Source of the DNA: Buxus sempervirens
Lineage: Eukaryota; Streptophyta; Magnoliopsida; Buxales; Buxaceae
Assembly: GCA_947561395.2 (NCBI GenBank)
Contig: OX387183.1
Coordinates: 37,064,853 to 37,128,852, forward strand
Reading direction: 5' to 3'
Length of the DNA: 64,000 nucleotides
Part shown: positions 56,246-64,000 of the stretch, one piece after another
Position numbering within the stretch: position 1 is the first letter of the stretch
Layout: each line of letters starts with the position of its first letter
The notes under the pieces: generated by a model
Database searches by the model: none
What the model was told of the DNA's origin: nothing
What the model saw: only the letters and a program-made list of their open reading frames with translations
Position numbers and translations under genes: made by a program

Positions 56246-57853
56246 CTCAGCTCGCGCTCACTTATTTTTGGATGTGCTCAACTCACGCTCACTTAATTTT
56301 GGATGCGCTCAGATCGCGCTCACTTGATTTTTGGATGCGCTTAGCTCGCGCTCACTTGATTTTTGGATGCGCTCAGCTAGCGCTCACTTGATTTTTTGAT
56401 GCGCTCAGCTCGCGCTCACTTAATTTTGGATGCGCTCAGCTCACGCTCACTTAATTTTGGATGCGCTCAGCTCGCGCTCACTTAGTTTTGGGTGCGCTCA
56501 GCTCGCGCCCACTTGATTTTTGGGTGTGCCGAGCTCGCGCCCACTCGATTTTTGGGTGCGCTAAGCTCGCGCCCACTTCACCCGTGGATCGTTTTTTTGG
56601 TTTTTTTCGGTCCGCCCACCTCGCTGACCTTGCGCCTAGTGCCTAAGGTCGGCGCATACCCCTAAAAAAGGCCGAATTGCCATATTTTTGAAAAATCCCG
56701 AAAATGCCCTTTACCGTACTGCGGGGGGCTTCGCCCTCTGAACCCCCAACCCTATTGTTCGCCGCCCGTCCAACTCATTCCCCGGGTACCTCCCCTTGGA
56801 CCCAGTATAATGAACCAGTTTTTCCTTGACAAAGTGTCAGTCTTGTATATTTTTTATGATTATTGCTGGATGTGAGTGCCATTTCCGAACCAAACCGAAT
56901 AAACCAACAGGGTTTCCGGGTCACCCGGAAACCCAGCATGGGACTTGGACCCTCGGTCCAACTTGATTTCCAGTGGGCCTTCCAACGGGGTCCACCCGGC
57001 CCAAAAAACATGTATGCATGCAACTTAATCAAGATAAGCAAAATTAACCGATTAAACCGGGTGGGCCAAACCTAAAGCGGTCCACCCGAACCAGACTTGT
57101 GAAATTGATGCATAAAATGCGTGGTTTGGCCGAGACCAATGGCAAGGGCCTACCAGGCCCACCAAAGCCCACCAACCGAACCAAGGAAGGGTGCAAACCC
57201 AAACTTCTGGTAACTTGGGCTTATAAGCCCAGATTTGGACTACGGGCCCCAAGCCCAGTGTCCAACTCACTTTGGCAAATTAAAAAGATAAATCCAATAA
57301 AATTATTTGGCCACCATGTGGGCTCACAAACCAATCCGGCCCACCTTTGCATGGAAAACACTTAATCTTCAAATCTGAACCTAAAGAAAAATAAATGCAC
57401 TTAACCAAAGCCCAAAGGGCCCCCTAGGATAGACAGAGGCCCACAAGGGCACACGGGCTTGACTAAGCCCACCAAGGACACCATAGGCCTTCCAACGGAG
57501 CCCACCCAACCAGACTTAGATTACCTAATTAATCAAGATAAAAGCAATTAAAGGGACCCACACCACTCAGGTGGTCCCGCCAGGCTTAACCAAACTGCAT
57601 ATCGGATTAGGAATCGGGTGAGACCAAAGTAAGCTGACTCAAACCAGGATAAACCTAAGGGACCCGTCACCCGACGGGGTGGACCGGGGTGTCTACGGAC
57701 TTCCCCGGACCGCAACCGAGACCCTACTTAGAATCTCAAAGCCGCAGACCAAAAGCCCTAATAGACAAGATTAGGCACCCAGGTGTCCGCCTGCACCCCA
57801 TCAGGCGGTGGCGACTCCGAACTTTCCCGTGCCGCATTTTTGACGTGCGCACA
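56246..57853 (+). repeat. 3' LTR of element B, right part
   Basis: Begins with E's right duplication CTCAG (56246-56250), then continues the 32-bp array and the 5' LTR order (25215-26740), including the GGGTTTCCGGGTCACC region, and ends GCGCACA at 57853, followed by CGGCT. Confidence 0.92.
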
Positions 57854-58645
57854 CGGCTCTTGTCTGTACCATCTGACTGTTCAGATGGTATTGTTTGATG
57901 AATACTGCAGCGAGGTCGTTCCAAGTCTTAATCTTTGCTTTATCTAGACTCAGGAACCACGAGTAAGCTGCCCCAGTTAGTGACTTCTGAAAGAACTACA
58001 CCATAATGTTTTCGTCTTTCGCATATTGACACATGTCACCAGAATACGACCTTAAGTGATTTAGAGGGCAGCCTGTACCATCAAAGTGATGGAGTTCCAG
58101 ACATCTGAACTTAGGTGGCAGTTGTATGTCTGAGAAGAAACAAAGATTCTCCAGTGTTGCCTCGTTCTGTACCGTACTCGGCTGTAACTGCTTCAGTAAA
58201 TCTTCTTTCATGGCCGCCAAACGAACTTCAAACTGTGCTTCCTGTGCCCTATACCAGTCCTTTTCCTCCTGCCCCAACTGGGCAGGCATTGGTGCCATAG
58301 GTGAAAACTGCTCTGGCTACTGAACATGATAGCCAGGGATGACTGCGGGAGTACAAGTGGTGCCGCTGGCGGTGGTGGAGGAGGTGGTGCTATTGGTGAT
58401 GGGTGTGCATGGAACATTGGTTATGGTGCAATTGGCACTTCTGCTTGTAGCGGTGGTGATGGCGGTTGCTGTGGAGCGACATGAGTGGCCGGCGGAACTC
58501 GCTTCAAGTCACTGACTTCTGCATGGAGAGACTGAATCAATGTTCCCATGGTTTCCATCTTATGCGTTAGGTCATTGATCACTTGGTCTTGACTGGACTT
58601 AGCTGCATGTTGAGCTGGGGGTGCCTGATTTCCTTGTGCATCCAT
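57854..58645 (-). pseudogene. gag: N-terminal gag part of A, right of insertion B
   Basis: Start ATG at 58645 (MDAQGNQAPP...). A coiled-coil-like stretch (INDLTHKMETMGTLIQSLHAEVSDLKR) is followed by a Pro-rich linker, a frameshift between about 58300 and 58420, then a capsid-type segment: QEEKDWYRAQEAQFEVRLAAM, LPPKFRCLELHHFDGTGCP, YSGDMCQYAKDENIMV, TAG at 57996-57998, and AAYSWFLSLDKAKIKTWNDL...QMVQTRA. It then runs into the target site of B, and its sequence continues at 23216. Broken by insertion and mutation. Confidence 0.85.
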
Positions 58646-58819
58646 GTTGAGTTTTCCACGTGATCTCAGCAAGTATGGGCTCCTGGGAGCAATTTTGGTA
58701 CCTATTTAATCATTCGACAAGCATTAGTGCAATTTATTGACATTTAATTGAACTCAAAACCTCTTCTTTTTTTTTTTTGGAACTTGTTTGCAAATTCTTG
58801 TGAAAACTTCTTCTTTGCC

Positions 58820-59480
58820 TTGGTCAAATTGAGACCGGATTTCTAATCTGGTTCAACTGCTTAAAAGCAACAAGGGAAGAGACCCCAAGTTTGGAAGACT
58901 GATCTATTTTAGCCACTTTGAGGTGACAGGGACAGAGAACCCTATGAATCTGATTTGTTTTAGTCACTCGTAGGCAACTGGGAAAGAGAACCCTGATTTT
59001 TGAAAACTGATCTGTTTTAGCCACTGTAAGGTGGCTGGGAAAGAGAACCCGGATTTTTGGAAGACTGATATGTTTTAGCCATTTGGAGGTGGCTGGGATA
59101 GAGAACCCTATGAATCTAATTTGTTTTAGTCACCCGTAGGCAACTAGGAAAGAGAACCCTGATTTTTGAAAACTCATCTGTTTTAGCCACTATAAGGTGG
59201 CTGGGATAGAGAACCCTATGAATCTGATCTATTTTAGTCACCCATAGGCAACTGGGAGTGAGAACCCTGATTTTTTTTTGAAGACTGATTTGTTTTAGCC
59301 ACTTGGAGGTGGCTGGGATAGAGAACCCTAAGAATCTGATCTGCTTTAGTCACCCGTAGGCAACTGGGAAAGAGAACCCTGATTTTTGAAAACTGATCTG
59401 TTTTAGCCACTGTAAGGTGGCTGGGAAAGAGAAACCTAAAAAAAAATGCTGACCTATTTTAGCTGCATAAAAGCAACAAG
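58820..59480 (-). repeat. Hairpin array of A, homologous in position to B's
   Basis: Units of about 50-70 bp with TTTTAGCCAC...GTGGCTGGGAAAGAGAACCC on the plus strand. Hairpins include AGCCAC-TGTAAG-GTGGCT (59019-59036). Read on the minus (sense) strand they precede gag as in B. Confidence 0.88.
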
Positions 59481-59489
59481 GGAAGGTAA

Positions 59490-59710
59490 CCTTGGTTTGG
59501 ATCTCGTCGGGTCTCCGCAGGGGGTGAGCTAAATAGCAACACCCAGGCTCACCTAAGCCTGTCTCCGACTATGTCTGTCGGCTGCTTCCAGCGCCACCAA
59601 TTTTGGACCTCGTCGGGTCTCCACAGGGGGTGAGCTAAACAGCAACACCCAGGCTCACCTAAGCCTTTCTCTGACTCTGTCTGTCGGCTGCTTCGGCGCC
59701 ACCAATTAGG
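59490..59710 (-). repeat. Two about 110-bp repeats next to the hairpin array of A
   Basis: Two copies of the stretch containing GGGTGAGCTAAA and CACCCAGGCTCACC on the plus strand (about 59515 and 59625). They correspond to B 33682-33765. Confidence 0.75.
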
Positions 59711-60086
59711 ATTGTTAAATCCAAGTCTAAAAGAAATATTCAAGTGTGGTATCACCTCATTCATGGGTGTTCTAAGAAACACCTGCCAGGTTGTTCATGC
59801 CATTTAGTCAAGATGATTGGTTTGAGGGAAAGGGGTCTGTGGTGACCAGAAAACGCGATCTCGCGTGATCAGAAAGAATGGGGGGTCTGTCGAAGACCAA
59901 AAGGCACTTTTCACGAGGAACTGCAAACTCAATCCATTGCTTACATCATGTTCATGTTTTGTCAATTCAAACTGCATTCAACTCAAAGTATTCAAAAAAG
60001 GAAACATCAGGTTCAAGATACATCAAAAGCTTGGCACAACATCAAAGTACATCAAAATCCAGATCAAAGTACAACACAGCCAAAGT
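59711..60086 (-). other. Spacer between hairpin repeats and ORF1 in A
   Basis: No gene is supported; the open frame at 59865-60260 is on the opposite strand to ORF1 and has no motif. Confidence 0.4.
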
Positions 60087-61010
60087 CTAACTAGGTGGGT
60101 CATCATCATAATGGGAGGACACGTCTTGCCTCCTCCATGCACGCAGAATTTTGTTCCGCAGACGACAGTCCTCGTCGGTGCGCATGCGCACAACTTCCAT
60201 TTCTTCCTGCAAAGCTATATTAGCCTGTCTACTCTCCCGCTCCGATTCAACATAAGCTGAATGGATACGGGAGTGGGTCTCCTACAGTTCGGCCACCCTA
60301 TCCGGGTAAATGTCAGGGGGCGGAACTGGGATGTCCTCTGGTATGTCGGTTTGGAGAGGTGGAACGCCGCCATGGCCAAAATTCCTTGCCATCCATAGCT
60401 CATACTCTCGAAGGTTACACTTCAAGAATATGACTTCCCTATATATCCAAGTGGTTCTCCATTCTACCAATAATTTCTCCCTCAACTTATTTGTGAGTGG
60501 CCTGTAAAAGCTGCCGCATCATCCACAACGGGGAATCCCTGCAGTTTCCCAAATTGTCTTAAAATCCTAATCAGATAGTAGGGTACAGCATGAGTGAGAC
60601 CATTTAAGGCCAGGCATCTCTTGTCCTTGAAGGCCAGGATGGGGGAGTAATTATACTCATAAGTTCCCCACCATTTGATGTCATAATTCCCATCTATTTG
60701 GCGGAAATGGTTCAGCCAATCATCTCGAGTGGGCAGGTCTGGGCATATCTCTCTCTTGGACATGTGGGTGATGAAGTCACGGGCTAACCCGTATTTGGTA
60801 GCACAAGGTTCAGCTACCTTAAGGTGGTCTTGCATCCATATCTGCAGAATGGAAACGCAGCCTTGGAACTTTCTGACTCCGTTCTTAGCCGACGAAGTCA
60901 AGGAGTGATATAATTGAGCCAGAATTGAAGGCATGAGTTTGCGTCCTAAGAGGAGTTGATCCACAACCTCTATGAGGGCCAAATTAATGGAAGTACGTCC
61001 AAGTCCAAAC
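60087..61010 (-). pseudogene. ORF1 remnant of A (DUF7745-like, N-terminally truncated)
   Basis: Matches B's ORF1 from SINLALIEVVDQLLLG (B: DTINLVLMEIVDQL) to the end. Shared blocks are QGCVSILQIWMQDHL, IKWWGTYEYNYSPILAFKDK, GLTHAVPYYLIRILRQFGKLQG, EYELWMARNFGHGGVPPLQ and RQDVSSHYDDDPP. The start of ORF1 (WDPQLSVF... in B) is deleted; a leader-like sequence follows from about 61010. A frameshift lies near 60483. The stop TAG is at 60087-60089. It is not functional. Confidence 0.8.
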
Positions 61011-61972
61011 CAGTCTTTCTTTCATCTGCTCTGATTTCTGGTGCCTGACCAAACAGAAAAAAATTACAACTTGCCATCGAAGGTGAAAAAATACATGATG
61101 TTTGGAACAGCTAAAAAATGAATCATCTTTAGGGTTGTTGGGAACCCTAAAGAAGGATACAACTTTGCTTCAACTGGCATGGTCGGTTTAAAAGGCCTAT
61201 CCCTAGGGTTTGCTGCCCCTGTTAAGATCTAATGTGCTTTCCTCTGTTCATCTGTCTGATTTAGCCGGCTTTTATCTGCTCAAAGACTGTCTCGGACTCA
61301 AAGTACTTCCAGAAGACCAAAATGGGTCAAGACCCATGGCTCGCAGGACTCAAATGCATGGATCTGGGGGAGTTCCCCTGATCAGAGTTAGGTTGGCCTC
61401 CTAATTTAGGGGTGAGATAGCCCAGAGTCTAGGGTCTACTCAATTTGATGCAAAGAGGGTAGGGGGTTGCTGCCCCTGATGGACTCTTGGATTTTAGATT
61501 GATTTTACTCCTCTTGTATTATCATTCATAATCACAATCATCACAACGATTCATCAGAATTCTGAGTGGGAAAAGGGTACATAGCACGAGACAAACGCCT
61601 GCAAGGGTCTGTGCCAGGTCCAAGACCCCTCACGCATCACGGCAAGAAACTAGTGGCTCTATCGGGATCCAGTAACCTGGGGGGATGTTTTACCTTCGCA
61701 TCTCCCCGGCAAGCCAGAGGCGGTGAGGCTAATATCATCCCAAAAGTAGTTTATACGGTGAAGAAGGGTGGTTGCTAGAGAGGTCTAGGTTTTGGTGAAG
61801 AAGAACATTCATAATCCTAATCACAAATACATTCAAGTCGGATCATCCACGTAGGCTCCCTCGTGCGTGTCACCCCACTTAGTTTATATCAAAAAGCAGT
61901 AAGACATCCACGGTGTAGTGAGTGCATGTGATGTGCCTGTCGTTTGGTGCTGTGCACTAGACTCTTTTTCCT
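61011..61972 (-). other. 5' leader of element A
   Basis: Similar in part to B's leader (A about 61600-61760, reverse, against B 27250-27450). No gene. Open frames here lack motifs. Confidence 0.5.
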
Positions 61973-62016
61973 AACCAGAGATTCTGGGTTGAGACTAATC
62001 CCCAGTGGAGTCGCCA
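61973..62016 (-). other. Primer-binding site of A extended over the 3' half of tRNA-Arg(ACG)
   Basis: The plus strand reads as the 3' half of tRNA-Arg(ACG): ACCAG (anticodon stem), AGATT (variable loop), CTGGG (T-stem), an altered T-loop, CCCAG (T-stem), TGGAGTC (acceptor) and GCCA. The usual primer site is 61997-62016 (TGGCGACTCCACTGGGGATT in sense). It is not a tRNA gene because the 5' half is absent. Confidence 0.75.
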
Positions 62017-62019
62017 GGC

Positions 62020-64000
62020 TGTGCGCACGTTGTGGGAAACGCTCGACAGGCGAGGCGCGCACGATGAAAATGTGCGAGGGAACAGGGGTATAAGGAGTCG
62101 CCATTGCCTGATGGGGTGCAGGCAGACACCTGGGTGCCCTAAGGATGTTTACTTTGGTTTGCGGCTTGAGATTCTGGCTAAGGTCTCGATTACGGTCCGG
62201 GGAAGTCCGTAGACACCCCGATCCGCCTCGTCGGTTGACGGGTCCCATGTGTTTCCCTGGTTCAAGTCAATTTTTGTTCAACTCACCTTACGTCCTAAAC
62301 CAACATGCTCGCTTTATTAAGTCTGAATGGGACCTTCAAAGGTGTGGGTCCCTTTTATTTTAATTGATTTTATATTTTTATCCAAGTGATGTTGGTCTGA
62401 TGTGGGCCCGTTGGAAGGCCCATTGGATACCAAGAAGGCTTAGGTCAAGCCCAACTCTCATTTGGGGTTATGTCGGATAACCCAGCTTCTTGGATTTGGT
62501 TATTTGGTTTGGGGATTGCCTATTTTCATGAAATCTGTGGGTTTACTGGGCATAACCGCAGAACAGGTGTGATTTGGCTCGAACCGCACATATGGTGCGG
62601 TTTGAGCCAAACCGCTCTATGTATGCGTTTTCGGTCCAGAAAAACCCAAAAAGCAATTTTCTTTGGGGCTTTGGCTTCCTGGGGCCTTAGTGGTGTCTTA
62701 ACAGTTGTGTGGGCCCCTGCGTGGGCCCACAGTGGTTCAGGGGAGGATTAAACTTCCTCTTGGTCTCTTTTTTGGAGTTTCTTAATCAAAGAAAGAAGGG
62801 GGAGCCTTTCCCCATTTTTGGGTTATGCACAATGCTTGACAGGGACCATGGAGTCCCTGTCTTGGTTTCTCAACACATCACAAAGCAAGTAAGCAAGTTT
62901 CATAAGTCTCCTAATCAAGAACTCAACTCATGCCTTAATTCTAAACTATGCAATTCATGATTAGAGGTACACTACATACGGGGGCAGTAAGGCTTAAGCC
63001 TAAAATTATGCCATGAAGAGATACTTGCACAAGTGAAAATATGGCATAAAATGCTACCTAAGGTGGGGGATGCATGCATGCATTCAAGTTGTGCAAGTGA
63101 GAAAACCTATCATGCAAACGTACAAAGAAAGACATGCTGCAAATGGACAAAGACAGTAGCTATTTGAAGGGGAAGAATCACACCAATGGGGCTGGGAACA
63201 ATGAAGAAAATAGTGGGGAACACCATCCCTCATGCCTGGTGCTAGTAGATTCGTCTTGGGGGTTTACACATGCATCCAATAGGTTTGAAGGCTAAACATG
63301 CTAGGTAGATTACATCATCAAAAAGACCTACTGTGAATGCTGGAAACAGCCGCTGTACTGGGGATTTTAAACATACTGGGATGGCAATTGCATAGGGGGT
63401 AAAGGAACATGCTTATATACACGGAAACAACAAGTTACAATGTGGGAGGGAGCATGCATTCCTAGCTAAAAACAGTAGGTTAACAGGGGGGAAGGGGTCA
63501 TACAAATGACTTCAAACAGCAGGTCTGGGGTGGCCTAACAGTGGTCAACGCAGGGTGAGGGGAACATGCTTGTTGATCACAAAACAGCAAGTGATTCAGG
63601 GGGAAGCTATGTAAGCATGGCCAAGGGGGGTTGCCGCAAGTAACAAGGGTTTGCTGCTGTCTCCAGCAGCAACCCACAATCGTCATGGCAAAGGGTGTTG
63701 TAGGGTAAAGGAAGGGCATGGCCATGGCTAGGGGTTTTACAACCTTTGGTGGAGAGCATGATAATAACAGAAAAAAAAGAAGCAATAAGCTAAGTGACTA
63801 ACAGGGGTCATATTAATCAATCGAAGCAGTACTAAGCAAAAGGCAACTTACATGCATTCTTCACAATAGCTAAACAATAGATAAACACCCACAAACAGCA
63901 CCTCATTAAGCAAAAGAATCAAATTAGTAAAAAGGGGAGAGAAATGGGGGTTACGTAGAGGTACCCAAGACAATCATCCAAGGGGAACATGCTCCCCCAC
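62020..64000 (-). repeat. 5' LTR of element A (cut by the window end)
   Basis: It starts at the window's right with the LTR end TGTGCGCACG and is collinear with 10857 to about 12850 of the 3' LTR. The rest, about 1.2 kb, lies beyond 64000. A second copy of the palindrome is at 62573-62611. Confidence 0.9.

Larger units (their letters stand above)
23217..57853 (+). mobile_element. Element B: 34.6-kb Tat-like retrotransposon with nested insertions
   Basis: It is bounded by TGTAAGC... at 23217 and ...GCGCACA at 57853. The flanks are CGGCC (23212-23216) and CGGCT (57854-57858), a 5-bp duplication with one mismatch. Joining A's gag across it restores an unbroken reading frame. Order: 5' LTR, primer site, leader, ORF1, hairpin arrays, reduced gag, F-like 3' block, RNase H-integrase, 3' region, polypurine tract, 3' LTR. 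Protease and RT are missing. C, D and E lie inside it. Without them B would be about 19 kb. The LTRs differ by roughly 3-4% in a 350-bp spot check. Confidence 0.93.
10857..64000 (-). mobile_element. Element A: Tat/Ogre-like LTR retrotransposon, host of nested insertions
   Basis: Read on the minus strand the order is 5' LTR (62020 to past the window), primer site, leader, ORF1 remnant, hairpin array, gag, protease, linker, RT, degenerate RNase H, archaeal-type RNase H, integrase, 3' region, polypurine tract and 3' LTR. The extra ORF1 and dual RNase H identify the Tat/Ogre lineage of Ty3/gypsy. Element B interrupts gag. The coding region has many in-frame stops and at least three frameshifts, so A is immobile. 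The two LTRs differ by roughly 5-7% in spot checks. The right end is outside the window, so the target duplication is untested. Confidence 0.9.

Noticed and set aside
61973..62016. tRNA gene
   Set aside because: Only the 3' half is present; D-arm and 5' acceptor arm are absent, and it abuts an LTR as an extended primer site.

Overview
This is nuclear DNA of a flowering plant with a large, repeat-rich genome. Nearly all of the window is Ty3/gypsy LTR-retrotransposon sequence of the Tat/Ogre-like and Athila-like lineages, nested inside one another. Support comes from plant-type gag-pol domains, TG...CA LTRs, 5-bp target duplications and primer sites matching plant tRNA-Arg(ACG) and tRNA-Asp. 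I cannot name the species. The only host-gene candidate is one terminal exon at 8587-8703.

Layout. Element F (1-7883, + strand) is the 3' part of a Tat-like element: a 3' untranslated region, a 2.1-kb tandem array and a 4.0-kb 3' LTR. A 3-kb interval follows (7884-10856) with an intron-like stretch, the exon, a possible hAT-like MITE and an old LTR remnant. Element A (10857 to beyond 64000, - strand) is a full-length but decayed Tat/Ogre-like element. It has a 3' LTR at left, integrase, an archaeal-type RNase H, RT, protease and gag, then ORF1, the primer site and a 5' LTR cut by the window edge. Element B (23217-57853, + strand) landed inside A's gag, and A's gag reading resumes exactly on the far side. 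B holds a 5' LTR, ORF1, hairpin arrays, a reduced gag, RNase H-integrase and a 3' LTR.

Three later insertions lie inside B: solo LTR C (29563-32748, - strand, TSD AGTAG) in ORF1, solo LTR D (36412-38821, TSD CCACC) after gag, and Athila-like element E (46491-56245, TSD CTCAG) in B's 3' LTR. LTR divergence by eye agrees with the nesting order: about 5-7% for A, 3-4% for B (spot checks), and 18 substitutions in 1537 bp for E. E has one in-frame stop in RT as its only visible coding lesion.

What looks new is in the non-coding parts. Three tandem arrays in the Tat-like elements consist of short hairpins whose arms change while staying complementary, with G-U pairs that only work in the sense RNA. 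A's primer-binding site continues as a complement of the whole 3' half of tRNA-Arg(ACG), with the disruption in the T-loop. B's 3' untranslated region carries six tRNA-like motifs complementary to its own primer-binding site. Conserved motifs, candidate splice donors and palindrome clusters also recur in the LTRs and 3' regions.
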